Source: Prorocentrum cordatum
Lineage: Eukaryota > Sar > Dinophyceae > Prorocentrales > Prorocentraceae
Length of the DNA stretch: 64,000 bases
NCBI GenBank assembly: GCA_963575745.1
Contig: CAUYUJ010019269.1
Coordinates: 26,453 to 90,452 of the forward strand
Reading direction: 5' to 3'
A program made the translations under genes and the position numbers. The number at the start of each line of letters is the position of its first letter. The first letter of the stretch is position 1. Of this stretch, positions 42,316 through 56,566 are shown piece by piece. The notes beneath the pieces were generated by a model. It made no database searches and was not told the DNA's origin. It worked only from the letters and a program-made list of their open reading frames with translations.

Positions 42316-43209
42316 TGCGGCGACATGTTGCCGAACTCGATGGCTAAATATGTGGTTTCTTCTTCGCCATCCCCAGCGGCGAGGGCCGCCAGGGTGCGGG
42401 GAGGGCGGCGCCACCTTGGTAGCAACGCCCACATTTCCGAGTTCCGAAGAGGACAGGGCTGCGTTCGAGCGGCGATCCCAAAACGCCCCCCCCAGCGACT
42501 GCATGGGAGCCACCCCCGTCGCCACTCCCTGCCCCACCCGTCTCCACGCCGGCTAACCAGCACGAGCTGGGCAGACTCGCGAGGAAGCGGCCTGGACGCG
42601 CGCGAGCCTTCTCCTCCTCCGCCTGCTCCCCTCTCCGCCTCCCCCTTCCACATCTGCCACCTGGGCGGCTAACTTGAGAAACCCTTCATGTGTGAACCCT
42701 TCACCCCTCCACCTCCGGTTTCCTCTTTCCTCCTTCCTCGTCCGTCCCCCTTCCTCTTCCCCCTCCCGCCTTCCCCCTCCTTCCTCCTCCTTCCTCTTCC
42801 ACCCTTGCGGCTCGAGGATTGTCACCTCTCGGCGCTCCTGTCCGCCCTGGCCCCCGCAGGCCACTGGCGGCCTCGTAGAGGGCCTCCGGAGACCGCTGCT
42901 GGGGCCCTCTGATGGTATTACCATTTTTGAGCACGGGCGCGGGAAAATGCCGTGCGCCATTCGGGCGGTTGGTAATGGGGGGTGGCCTACCCTGACCTTC
43001 CAGGAGGGATACGAAAAAAACACCTGCACCTACATACCCCAATTCCAGTCGAGGTGTTAGGCAAGCCAGGCAGGTCTACAGGTCTGGAGTGCTGGTTTTT
43101 AGCGCTCTGGAAGGTCAGGGTCAGTGGGGATGTTCCAACCCATTTGGGAGCCGGCAGGGGCCCCGAAGGGCTCCCTGAAGGCTCCCCCCCCCTCCCGTCC
43201 AGGTTCGGC
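42316..43209. other. No gene recognised
   Basis: GC-rich sequence with a CT-rich tract at 42710-42810. No domain seen. Confidence 0.35.
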
Positions 43210-43367
43210 GGTGGACAAACCTCCCTTTGGCAAACCTCCCCTTAGCGAAAACGACCTGGGGCCGAAACCGACGGACCTGGACCCGCAACAGGGACGGCCG
43301 CGACGCCCTGGAGCGAACCGAGAACGGCCAATTCCTTGATCGACGTGTCAGGGCAGGAGGTCTGTCC
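43210..43367. mobile_element. TIR family E element, copy E1
   Basis: GGTGGACAAACCTCC at the left and GGAGGTCTGTCC at the right are inverted repeats. The interior (CCGAAACCGACGGACCTGGA, AATTCCTTGATCGACGTGTC) is about 85 percent identical to 49834-49994. Confidence 0.8.
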
Positions 43368-43369
43368 AA

Positions 43370-43540
43370 GAAGCCAGGAATGTTCCAAGAACAAAACCAC
43401 TGCTCTTAAACCATAAACCCGATGCGTTAACTCAAGACAGTCTCGGCCAGACACGTTCTAAGAACAGTTCGTGGAAGCCACAAAAGGTTCTCAGAACATT
43501 GTTTGCTAGGCCTATAGGCACGCCAAGGCGCATCGCCACT
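43370..43540. repeat. Family G dispersed repeat
   Basis: Contains GTTCTAAGAACA and CCACAAAAGGTTCTCAGAAC, then TTGTTTGCTAGGCCTATAGG, as in the copy at 61137-61320. Confidence 0.75.
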
Positions 43541-43580
43541 GCTTGAACGACGCCTCCGTCACCGGTGCGCGCCACTCACG

Positions 43581-46261
43581 TCATCGCACGAAGGTGCACC
43601 GCCACAGCCTGCGCCGGCACAGGTACAGGCCCGCCTCCGCACGCCACGCGTCGTCCTCCTCGTAGAAGTCGAACGCGTACTGCCAGCCGTCCCTGTCGCA
43701 GTCGCCGGGGGGCTCCACGACGGCCCAGCCGCAGCCAAAGTAGCCCTCTGGGGGCACCAGCGGGGGCGTGGGCTGCGCCGCGGGCTGCTCCTTTAGAGGC
43801 CTCCTAGATGGGGTCCGAGCAGATGGGGTCGAAGGATCGCGCCGCATTGCCGATACACTGGCGAGACATCGGCGATGCATCGGCGATGCATCGGCGATGC
43901 ATCGGCGATGCTCTGGCGACGTCGGCGATGCATCGGCGACGTCGAGGTGAAGCACATCGGGCTCGGCATCGAGTCGCATCGGCGATGCATCGGCGATGCG
44001 GCATGATCCTCCGACCCCGTCTACTACGACCCCATCCCGACAGGAGGCCTAAATCCTTGGAGTCCGCCATCCAGGGGTGCTGGCCGTAGCCCTCTCGGCA
44101 GACCCACCGCAGCTTCGCGGGGCCGTCGTGGGGCATGAAGGGCGCGCGCCAGCTCGCGCTCAGCACGGTGTACCGGCGCTGTAGCTCCCAGACCTCCTCG
44201 ACGTGGGTGCCGGACGCGACCTGGTCGTACAGAGCCACAGAGCCCAGGGCAGCCCCGGGGGAGCCACAGGGTCCAGAGGCCTTAAGACGAGGCCAGGACG
44301 AGGCTCGAAGCGGGTGAGGACAAATCGAGGACCTCTGAGGTCCGGCGGCTCTGGAAGAGATCTCGGGCGCCGCGGCCTTCTCAGAGCGCTCCAGCACGCT
44401 CTCAGAGCGCTCCGGATCGCTATGGAACGGCTTTCTATCCTCGTCCTATGGCCTCGTCCGAGGCCTTCACCTCCGCGATCAGGATGTCACCGGGCACCAC
44501 GCCGCACATCTGCAGCGTCTGCACGTCCTCTCGGGCGGGTGGTGCTGGGGGGTGACCCAAATCTGGGGGGGCCATGCATGAGGGCCCCTTTTGGAGCAAG
44601 CAGGGGCCACAGAGGAGCCTTTCAAGGGCCCCTGCAGGGTCCGTTCCTCTGCCCCCCGTGTAGGTCCATTGCCACCCGGCCGATCCTCGGGCAGCTGGGC
44701 CGCGGCCTGCGCACCCGTCAGGGCCACGAGCGCGAGCGCCGACGGGTCCGGCAGGGCCCACGCCCCGGCCACGGCCGCGCGCACCTCGCGCACGGTGACC
44801 GTGCCGTCGGGCACGTCGGCGCCCCCGGCGGGCTCCGGGCCGCCCTCGGCCTCGGAGGGCACCTCCGGCTCCAGCGCGGGCCCCAGGGGCGAGGGGCTGC
44901 TGCAGCTCGCGAAGCGGAACACCTGCGCGACGCGCCACAACCGGGCCTCGCGCGGGATGGCACAGCGACCTCGCCGCGGCAGCTTGCACGCGGGCCGCCA
45001 GTGCGGCGCGCTACTTTGGAGACGAGGACGCTTACGCGCGAGCTTACGCGGGCAGCTTACGCGCTAATGTCGGCGCGGTCGCTCACACGGCGAAACCGAC
45101 CGGTGCGGAACGACGCCAAGATCTCAAGGCACCCCGCACACCATCCCGACCCCTCCCCCGGCCCCGCCGCGTCCGGCCCTGGCGGCGAGGAGCCGCCCCA
45201 GAAGCCCCCGAGAGAGCAGGAGCACATGGTTTTCGCGCCTCGCGATGACGGCCATTCTCGGGGATGCTCCCCCCTCTTGGGACGCCTTTTTGTGCGCCGC
45301 CCACCTGGATGTCGCCTGGCCGGAGGCTGATGCACCCGGCCAGCGGGTCCCAGCGGCAGACCGTGATGCTGCAGCGGTCCTCGCCCCAGCCACCGAGGCT
45401 GGGCGTGTCCTCGGAGGCCTCCCAAGTTGTGGTATCCGAGCACACGGGCTGGAGCATCGCCGCTGCATCGCCGCTGCGTCTCGGCGATGCGCCGGCGGTG
45501 CGTCGGCGGCGCGTCGGCGGTGCGTCGGCGGTGCGTCGGCGCCGTCGGTGCGGAGAAATCGGGTTCCACATCGACTCGCATCGCCAGAGCACTGGCGACG
45601 TGGCGCGATCCTCCGACCCCATCTGCTCGCGCCCCCTTGTTGATGACACTGAGTTCCGCCACCACCATAAGTTGGAGGGGGGAAGGAGGAGGATGAGGAA
45701 GAGGAGGAGGAGGAGGAGGAGGAGGAGGAGGAGGAGGAGGAGGAGGAGGACCCCCCCCCTCCAACTTATGGTGGTGGTGGTGAAAAACACGCCCATCACT
45801 TGTTTTGTTTTGGAGGGGGGATCTGCTCGCGCCCCCTCTGCGAGGCACGGTGGTCCTCGCCCAGGACCTCGAGCAGGGCGGCGGCCCGCACCATGCCCTC
45901 CGAGCGGCCGAACACGTCGCCCGCGGGCGCCGCCAGCGCCCGCTCATCGAAGGGCGGGCCCACCTCCCCGGCAACGGCGTCGAACCTCCGCAGCCTGACA
46001 TGATGGGCCTGTCTTCCACCATCACCACCACCATAAGTTGGAGGGGGAGGGGGTCCTCCTCCGCCTCCTCCTCCTCCTCCTCCACCTCCTCCACCTCCTC
46101 CTCCTCCACTTCCTCCTCCTCCTCCTCCTCCTCCTTGTCCTCCACTTCCTTCCCCCCTCCAACTTATGGTGGTGGTGGTGGAAAACAAGCCCATCATGAC
46201 ACGAATCCATCACAGGCGACCGAACTCCATGCACCGACGCGCTGTCCGGCCCTGAGCTGAC
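43581..46261 (-). CDS. Ubiquitin-like plus dysferlin-domain (DysF) protein, seven exons
   Basis: Exons read 46261-46203, 45994-45856, 45409-45305, 44946-44686, 44527-44465, 44280-44056 and 43790-43581, and join in frame to 353 residues ending in TGA. Residues about 150-207 look like a ubiquitin fold (TVTVREVRAAV, then QLPEDVQTLQMCGVVPGDIL), with its codons split by one intron. Residues 239-280 (ELQRRY, WRAPFMPHDGP) and 319-351 (GWQYAFDF, CRRRLWRC) resemble the N- and C-terminal halves of a DysF motif. DysF modules occur in ferlins and in peroxisomal and autophagy proteins and are thought to bind membranes or lipids, so a membrane-linked adaptor is a guess. Five of six introns are flanked by short direct repeats, and two are made of TIR elements. 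The first exon is the least certain, and more may lie upstream. Confidence 0.65.
43797..44050. mobile_element. TIR family A element A3, forming an intron
   Basis: AGGCCT at both ends, then inverted GGGGTCCGAGCAG-type and GGGGTCGAAGGATCGCGCC-type blocks around a CGATGCATCGGC interior. It fills the 265-bp intron 43791-44055. AAGGA flanks it on the coding strand (exon end CCAAGGA, exon start AAAGGAG), giving donor AAG|GA and acceptor AAAG|G. Confidence 0.9.
44281..44464. mobile_element. TIR element (family I) forming an intron
   Basis: The ends are inverted repeats: GGCCTTAAGACGAGGCCAGG on the plus strand, against GGCCTCGGACGAGGCCATAG on the other. AAGGCCTC plus GGAC occurs at both exon borders. 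Splicing GTGAAG|GC to TTAAG|G keeps the frame. A block of the interior recurs at 26570-26650. Confidence 0.8.
44528..44685 (-). other. Intron splitting the ubiquitin-like domain
   Basis: 158 bp, donor CCCGAG|GA and acceptor CGAGAG|GA, with GCCCGAG repeated at both borders. No clear TIR was found. Confidence 0.65.
44988..45070. repeat. Family H dispersed repeat, copy 2, inside an intron
   Basis: Three CTTACGCG motifs and GGGCAGCTTACGCGC, in the order seen at 36849-36955. It lies within the 358-bp intron 44947-45304. Confidence 0.75.
45415..45847. mobile_element. TIR family A element A4, interrupted by a family B insertion
   Basis: One end carries AGGCCT (45415-45420). The other end carries the family A terminal block in diverged form (45831-45847, reverse complement GCCTCGCAGAGGGGG). 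The interior at 45450-45620 has GGCGATGCGCC-type motifs and CGCGATCCTCCGACCCC. Element B2 is inserted near one end. The whole composite forms the 446-bp intron 45410-45855, bordered by GAGGAC repeats. Confidence 0.8.
45641..45798. mobile_element. TIR family B element, copy B2
   Basis: The right end GGTGAAAAACACGCCCATCA and a diverged left end TGATGACACTGAGTTCCGCC share ACCACCATAAGTTGGAGG inverted, around an AGG array (45676-45752). A perfect 17-bp direct repeat starting ATCTGCTCGCG lies at 45621-45637 and 45821-45837. Confidence 0.85.
46001..46196. mobile_element. TIR family B element B3, forming an intron
   Basis: Perfectly abutted by TGACA on both sides (45996-46000 and 46197-46201). The ends TGATGGGCCTGTCTTCCACC and GGTGGAAAACAAGCCCATCA are inverted, around a TCC/CTCC array. 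It fills the 208-bp intron 45995-46202, with donor C|GT and acceptor GTCAG|G. Confidence 0.9.
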
Positions 46262-46879
46262 CTTCGCACAAAAAGCGGCTCCTGGTGTATTTCGGGATCC
46301 TGGTGTATGCATGCTTCGTGTTGCGCCTGGAAGCGGGAACCAAAACGTATGCACCGCCCGCACCACTCCGACGTCGCTCCCGACCCTTGAAACAGTCCCC
46401 GGATTGAAAAACAGCCCGCCACTGGTCATGTGGGCGATTTCGGAAACTCTGAACCCAAAAACGTGTTCATCTCTTGGGAACACATATCTTACTTCCGCCG
46501 CCTTCCGCCGAGCTTCCGCCGGCTTCTGCCGGTGGAGGCGGCCTCGTTTTACTTCCGCAGACCTTCCGCCGCTTTGCGCCGAGGAAGAGACGACGACTCT
46601 TTCGACCCTCGAGGGCAAGGACCTCCTTGGAACGCCCCGCGTATTGTGGTCCACTTTCCGACGTCACCACCGAGCCTGAAAATCGTCTTGGGTCCAAGCG
46701 CGCGTCGGAGCGGGCAGCATCGACACGGCGTCGGAACCGAGCCGGAGCGGCCGCAGCCGGGAGGCACCCGACGGCGCCACGAAGGCATGGGGACGCACCG
46801 GACCGTCGGATCAGTGATCGGAACGGGCTCGGAGCGGGCTAGGCCCAACCGATATCTTGAGCAGGGGCCGGCCGTCCTG

Positions 46880-47100
46880 GCATTCCAACAGGCCTACCAC
46901 GAAGCAACACATGCTCGAATCACGAAGCCGATGTTGTTCGAACTCAGAGCCGACTGATGAACGAAAAGACAAACAGAAAGACCGTCCACGCCAGACATGA
47001 GCCAAAGACACCTCGTGCAAACCGCACAAGGTCCACATAGAACAGTAGGTGGTGGGCCCATGTAGGCGAGTCGGGACGCTTCGCCCCTGCTTGGATATCG
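46880..47100. repeat. Family G repeat, diverged copy
   Basis: CCGTCCTGGCATTCCAACAG with GCCTACCACGAA, and later GGACGCTTCGCCCCTGCTTG, correspond to blocks of 61108-61340. Confidence 0.5.
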
Positions 47101-47129
47101 ACGCGGACCGATCGGATCGAAGTTCGGCG

Positions 47130-47300
47130 GCGAATCCGTGGGGGGGAAACGAGAAGGGGCGGGCCTCCTCAGAAGGCTCGAGGAGTCCCCTGGCCTTCTG
47201 AGAAGCTTCCTGCGCCCTCGCCGAAGACCCAGAGAGCACCCCTCAGAAGGCACGAGGGCTTCCGAGAGCAGCCCCGCCGCCCTCTGAGAGGGCCCCCTCT
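47130..47300. repeat. TIR family J, partial copy
   Basis: Starts CGGCGGCGAATCCGTGGGGG followed by AACGAGAAGG. It carries CTCAGAAGG and CTTCCGAGA-type motifs as in 61472-61671, but merges into a TCC array instead of a right end. Confidence 0.55.
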
Positions 47301-47610
47301 CTCCTCCTCCTCCTCCTCCGCCTCCTCCTCCGCCTCCTCCTCCTCCTCCTCCTCCGCCTCCTCCTTCGCCTCCTCCTCCTCCTCCTCCTCCTTCTCCTCC
47401 TCCTCCTCCTCCTCCTCCGCCTTCTCCTCCTCCTCCTCCTCCTCCGCCTCCTCCTCCTCCTCCTCCTCCGCCTCCTCCTCCGCCTCCTCCTCCTCGTTCG
47501 CCTCCTCCTCCTCCTCCTCCTCCTTCTCCTCCTCCTCCTCCTCCGCCTCCTCCTCCTCCTCCTCCTCCGCCTCCTCCCCCGCCTCCTCCTCCTCCTCCTC
47601 CTCCTCCTCC
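47298..47610. repeat. (TCC)n array with CGCC steps
   Basis: TCC array with regular CCG and CTT interruptions. Poly-Glu and poly-Gly frames on the minus strand arise from it. Confidence 0.95.
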
Positions 47611-47639
47611 CTCTCGCCCGCCGCCGAGCTCCGCCGCTG

Positions 47640-48905
47640 CCCGGCCATCGACGCGCACGGCTCGGCTCGCGGCGGGCCCCCGCCTGACCCAGGAGCCGCA
47701 GCCGTCCGAGTTCGCCAGCCCGGAGGCCCAGGACCAGTCCTCGCGGTGCCCGGCCCGCTCGGCCTGCGCTTCAGTCGGGCCGGTTCCCCTACAGGGGGAT
47801 GTTCGACGGAACATAAAAACAGACCCCAAAAATGAACGACACACACTCCAAACATAGCTGGGGACTTGTTTTTGGAGCATCTTTTGACCATTTTGGGGCA
47901 TCTTCGGGGTACGTGTTTTTTGTTCGTCGAAGCTCCCCCTGTAGGGAGACACGCCCGACTTTAGGGGAACGACAAATGACATAGACATAAAACTCGGAGG
48001 TCCGCGCGGATTTATCGGATCGGGGGCGGCGCCGGAGGCGCCGCCGGGGATCCCCAACGCCGATCCGAGAAATCCGCGCGGACCTCCGAGTTTTTTGTCT
48101 GTGTCACGTTTTGTTTCCCTGGGCTTCTTGTCCGGGGACTAGTTTGTTGAGCATCTCTTGACCCTTTGGGGGGCATCTTTGGGGTACAGTCGGGGCGTTG
48201 ACCTAAGGAACCCAAAATAAGGAACGAGGCCCCTTTGTCCCGTAAGTTAAACTTCGGTTTCACATGGAAAACCGTCGGAAACCCCAAGGCAAACTGCAAA
48301 ACAATCAAGAAACACCGAGCCACTCCCCAACGGAAAAGGTTCCTTCTTCAGCGCCCCAACTGTACGCTTTTCTGGGCTCGTCGAACAAATCCCCCTGCAG
48401 GGGGACGCCCCCGACTGAGGCCTGCGCCGCGAAGGCCTCCACCGCCCGGTCGAAGACCTCCGCCAGGGGCGCCCGCTCGGCCACGCGCACGCGCGCGTGC
48501 AGGGTCTACCAGCCCCGAACTTGTCCCTATCCCTACAGTCATCGGCCTGACCTAAGGAACGATAAATAAGGAACGAAGCCCCTTATTTTTCCAAGGAGTA
48601 ACGGCAGAAGGAACGATATATAACAAATAACGCATTAAGGAATGATGAATAACGCGTGCAAGTCTAAGGAACGACCGAGCCCCTTTTGAAAAGGAAGTGT
48701 TCCTTATTCAAGCCGCTCACTGCAAGACTGGCACGCGAAGAAGCGATGACAATCTCAGGGACGCGCCCTCCAAAAAAGCAGGGAGCCCCCAAGACGGGCC
48801 TCGTGTTGAGGGGAGGCCCAGCACAGGGAGATAGGGATGTGTTCCAGGCTGGCAGAGGGTCTCGTCCGCGAGCTCCGCGGCGCCCTCGACGCACCGGGGC
48901 GGCCG
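47640..48905 (-). CDS. Unrecognised protein, at least three exons
   Basis: Exons end or start at 48861 (upstream exon, begins before about 48905, contains CVEGAAELADE), 48505-48422 and 47763 to about 47640. Across the two introns the coding strand joins in frame, giving TLHARVRVAERAPLAEVFDR and then AVEAFAAQ leading into AERAGHREDWSWASGLANSD. The middle exon is exactly 84 bp (28 codons) and helical. Both introns are TIR elements with direct repeats (D2: AGGGTCT; C2: GGCCTGCGC). The downstream intron is GC-AG with acceptor CAG|G. The upstream donor is not canonical at the repeat, so that border is uncertain. The 3' limit is lost in the purine array. No family recognised. Confidence 0.5.
47770..48418. 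mobile_element. Composite TIR family C element C2, forming an intron
   Basis: The outer ends TTCAGTCGGGCCGGTTCCCC and GGGGGACGCCCCCGACTGA are inverted. The element is bordered by the perfect 9-bp repeat GGCCTGCGC (47761-47769 and 48419-48427). A second right-type end lies inside at about 47925-47961, followed by a separate long hairpin, so the element is nested or fused. Confidence 0.85.
47960..48120. repeat. Long near-perfect hairpin
   Basis: The arms ACTCGGAGGTCCGCGCGGAT and ATCCGCGCGGACCTCCGAGT extend outward through GACATAGACA/TGTCTGTGTC and inward through CGGATCGG/CCGATCCG. The centre contains GGCGGCGCCGGAGGCGCCGCC-type symmetry. The whole is about 160 bp and lies inside intron C2. Confidence 0.9.
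48506..48855. mobile_element. TIR family D element D2, forming an intron
   Basis: The left end ACCAGCCCCGAACTTGTCCC (then TATCCCT) and right end (reverse complement CTGCCAGCCTGGAACACATC) are inverted. AGGGTCT is repeated at 48501-48507 and 48856-48862. The interior carries several AAGGAACGA blocks. Confidence 0.8.
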
Positions 48906-48987
48906 TCGGCGGGCCGCCTCACCGGCCCGGGCCGGGGCCCCGGGCAGCGCCATCTCGCGGGCCCAGGGGCTCGAGCAGGTGCTCGAC

Positions 48988-49167
48988 TACTGTGGAGACC
49001 CGACCACAAGAAACCTTCCAAAAGAAACCCACCCCTGAAACCCCAGGACGCCCATTGATTTTTGAGAGGGACCGTCACGCGTTCCATAGCAAAACCGCTG
49101 AAACCGAAGAAACCCAGGGCACCCTGGAGGCAAGCAGGGTGTTTCTTGGCATGGGCCTCCACTGTAC
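48988..49167. mobile_element. TIR family F element, copy F2
   Basis: CTACTGTGGAGACCCGACC on the left and GGGCCTCCACTGTAC on the right are inverted. The interior matches F1 and F3 (CCAGGACGCCCATTGAT, GTTTCTTGGCATGGGCCTCC). Confidence 0.8.
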
Positions 49168-49344
49168 AGAATTGAATTGCCCCATCGAATTGACTTTCCC
49201 CATCGACCTTCCGTGAGGCTGCGGGGGATTCTATAGAGATCTTTTTCTGCAGGTCCGGCGAGAAGCCTGCTTTTGGGGTAAATCAGTTCTGCAGTCGATC
49301 CTCCACTCGAAGGATCGGTGCATCTATGTAGGCTCTTCTGGCCT

Positions 49345-49530
49345 AGGACTCCCAGATAGGTGGTCCGAGCAGGTGGGGTCGGAGGATCGCGCCGCATCGC
49401 CGATGCGGCTCGATGAGGAGCCCAAATTTCTCCACGCCGACGTCGCCGATGCATCGCCGACGTCACCGATGCAGTGGGGATGCATCGACAATGCAGCACG
49501 ATCCTCAGCTCCCATCTGGGAGGCCTCCAC
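49345..49530. mobile_element. TIR family A element, copy A5
   Basis: CTCCCAGATAGGTGGTCCGA on the left and its inverse ending ATCTGGGAGGCCTCC on the right, with GGATCGCGCCGCATCGCCGA inside. CTGGCCT is repeated on both sides (49338-49344 and 49531-49537). On the minus strand this gives AG|GCCAG at both borders, as in the confirmed introns, but the host exons are not identified. Confidence 0.75.
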
Positions 49531-49595
49531 CTGGCCTGGCCAGGGAGGCCGAGGCATCGATCCCAGGGACAGCATCGGCCTGGCGCCAGGATCGG

Positions 49596-55141
<5,546 letters not shown>

Positions 55142-55690
55142 CTATTCAGCCGCACCGATCTCGACAAGACCCGTGCCGCCGATCCGGGCACAGGATCGGT
55201 GCGTGCATGTGTATGTGAATGACGCGCTCCTGTCTTGGCCAACGAGGCGTGCACTCGGGGGCGTCCAAAAGGGAGGCGCCCAAGAGGGAAGTTTGCAAAG
55301 CATGGCTCGAGGCACGTGCGCGGACGAGGAGGATGCGATGGACCGACTACACGCAAGAGCGGCTCTGGGTAAGAGTGACCTTTGGTGCGCGGCTTATTGG
55401 GAGACCGAGGTGTGACCAAACATGAGCGCACAGAACGCTACGGCCGCATCGCGTTCGGCGGTTGGGGGACCCCATTGGGCCCGCACCAAAGGACACTCCA
55501 ATGGAAGGTCACCCTTACGTGTAGTCGAATGGAGCGTATCGAAATAAGTCGAGAGAGCTCCCTGAAACCTGGGGAGTTATCACCGCCGCGGCCATGACAT
55601 CCCCCCCATTGTCATCCCCACTCTTGGCCGCACCCGATGTACACCGGTCCCGGGCCCAGGACTGGTCTGGTCCAGTGGAGGCGGTTTCAA
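55142..55690. other. Upstream of the known USP exons, nothing recognised
   Basis: The first coding exon(s) of the USP gene should lie in this direction, but no start exon can be identified. A GAGTTATCACCGCCGCGGCC-type block near 55575 recurs near 56020. Confidence 0.35.
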
Positions 55691-55857
55691 AACATGGGGT
55701 GTAAGCGGATAGGGCTGGAGGATCGCGCCGCGTCGCCGATGCAGCGGCGACGTCGGCCTTGAGAAAGTGGGGCTTCACATCGAGCCGCATCGCCGATGCA
55801 GCGGCGATGCGGCGCGATCCCCCGACCCCGTCCACTCGAACCCCATGTGCGAGGCCT
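55691..55857. mobile_element. TIR family A element, copy A6
   Basis: GGAGGATCGCGCCGCGTCGC on the left and GCGGCGCGATCCCCCGACCC on the right, with AGGCCT at the right border and the GGCTTCACATCGAGCCGCAT interior shared with A3 and A4. Confidence 0.8.
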
Positions 55858-56017
55858 GCATCCAGACATGCGACGTCCTAATGGTTTGGTTTCATCGGGG
55901 GCGGTCATGAGAGGGTGTCCAAGAGGGAGGGGGCGCAAATCATGGCCGGCGGCATGTGCGCAGCCCAAATGAGGGTCGGGGACGTATCAAAAATACTAAG
56001 AAGCGCCATGACATCTG

Positions 56018-56060
56018 GGGAGATATCATGGCCCCCGCCATGATATCCCCCCCGGAACTC
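56018..56060. repeat. Palindrome around GATATCATGGC
   Basis: GATATCATGGC and GCCATGATATC are separated by four C residues. Confidence 0.8.
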
Positions 56061-56234
56061 CTCACCCCCCTCTTTGCCGCCCCCGGTTTTAATACGCGGT
56101 CCTTGAAATCACGATCCTACAAGGGCCGGTATTTCACTAGCCGCAATAATGCTTCGATGGTCCCGGGGCCCGGCGAGAGCCCACGGATGCCGACACCAAC
56201 GAAACCCCTGCTCCTGATGTGTCCAATGACAACC

Positions 56235-56388
56235 AGCCTCGGCCTTATCCCTATCCCTGAGATTGATAGGCCCAAATGCGATGATAGCTTTGGGGATGCG
56301 CCATCCAAAATGAAGGGAATCCTCAGGATCGGCGGGCTCGAGATAAGATGATGCGAATGATAGGAATAGGAACATCTTGCAGGCTGGC
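56235..56388. mobile_element. TIR family D element, copy D3
   Basis: CAGCCTCGGCCTTATCCCTA and the reverse complement of GGAATAGGAACATCTTGCAG form the ends. ACAACC flanks both sides (56229-56234, 56389-56394). Confidence 0.8.
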
Positions 56389-56566
56389 ACAACCAAAATG
56401 CTCAAAGAAATGACCACCTCGGGCTCAGGGAAGGGCTCTGATCATTGGGCCGCCCACCCGAGCTGGGCCATAGAACCGGTCCGTGGCCGAGGCCAGAGGT
56501 GGCCAGAACCGCTTCTTATGGAAGTAGCAAGACGACTGTAAAGTGCGTTGGAAGCCTGCGCCAGGA

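Noticed and set aside
47169-47891. Glu-rich minus-strand protein
   Set aside because: Mostly the TCC/GGA array. Only the segment above about 47640 belongs to an exon, and in a different frame.
47880-47905. CCATTTTGGGGCAT resembling the spliced leader
   Set aside because: Nine matching bases inside a TIR family C element, and the CTCAAG end is absent.
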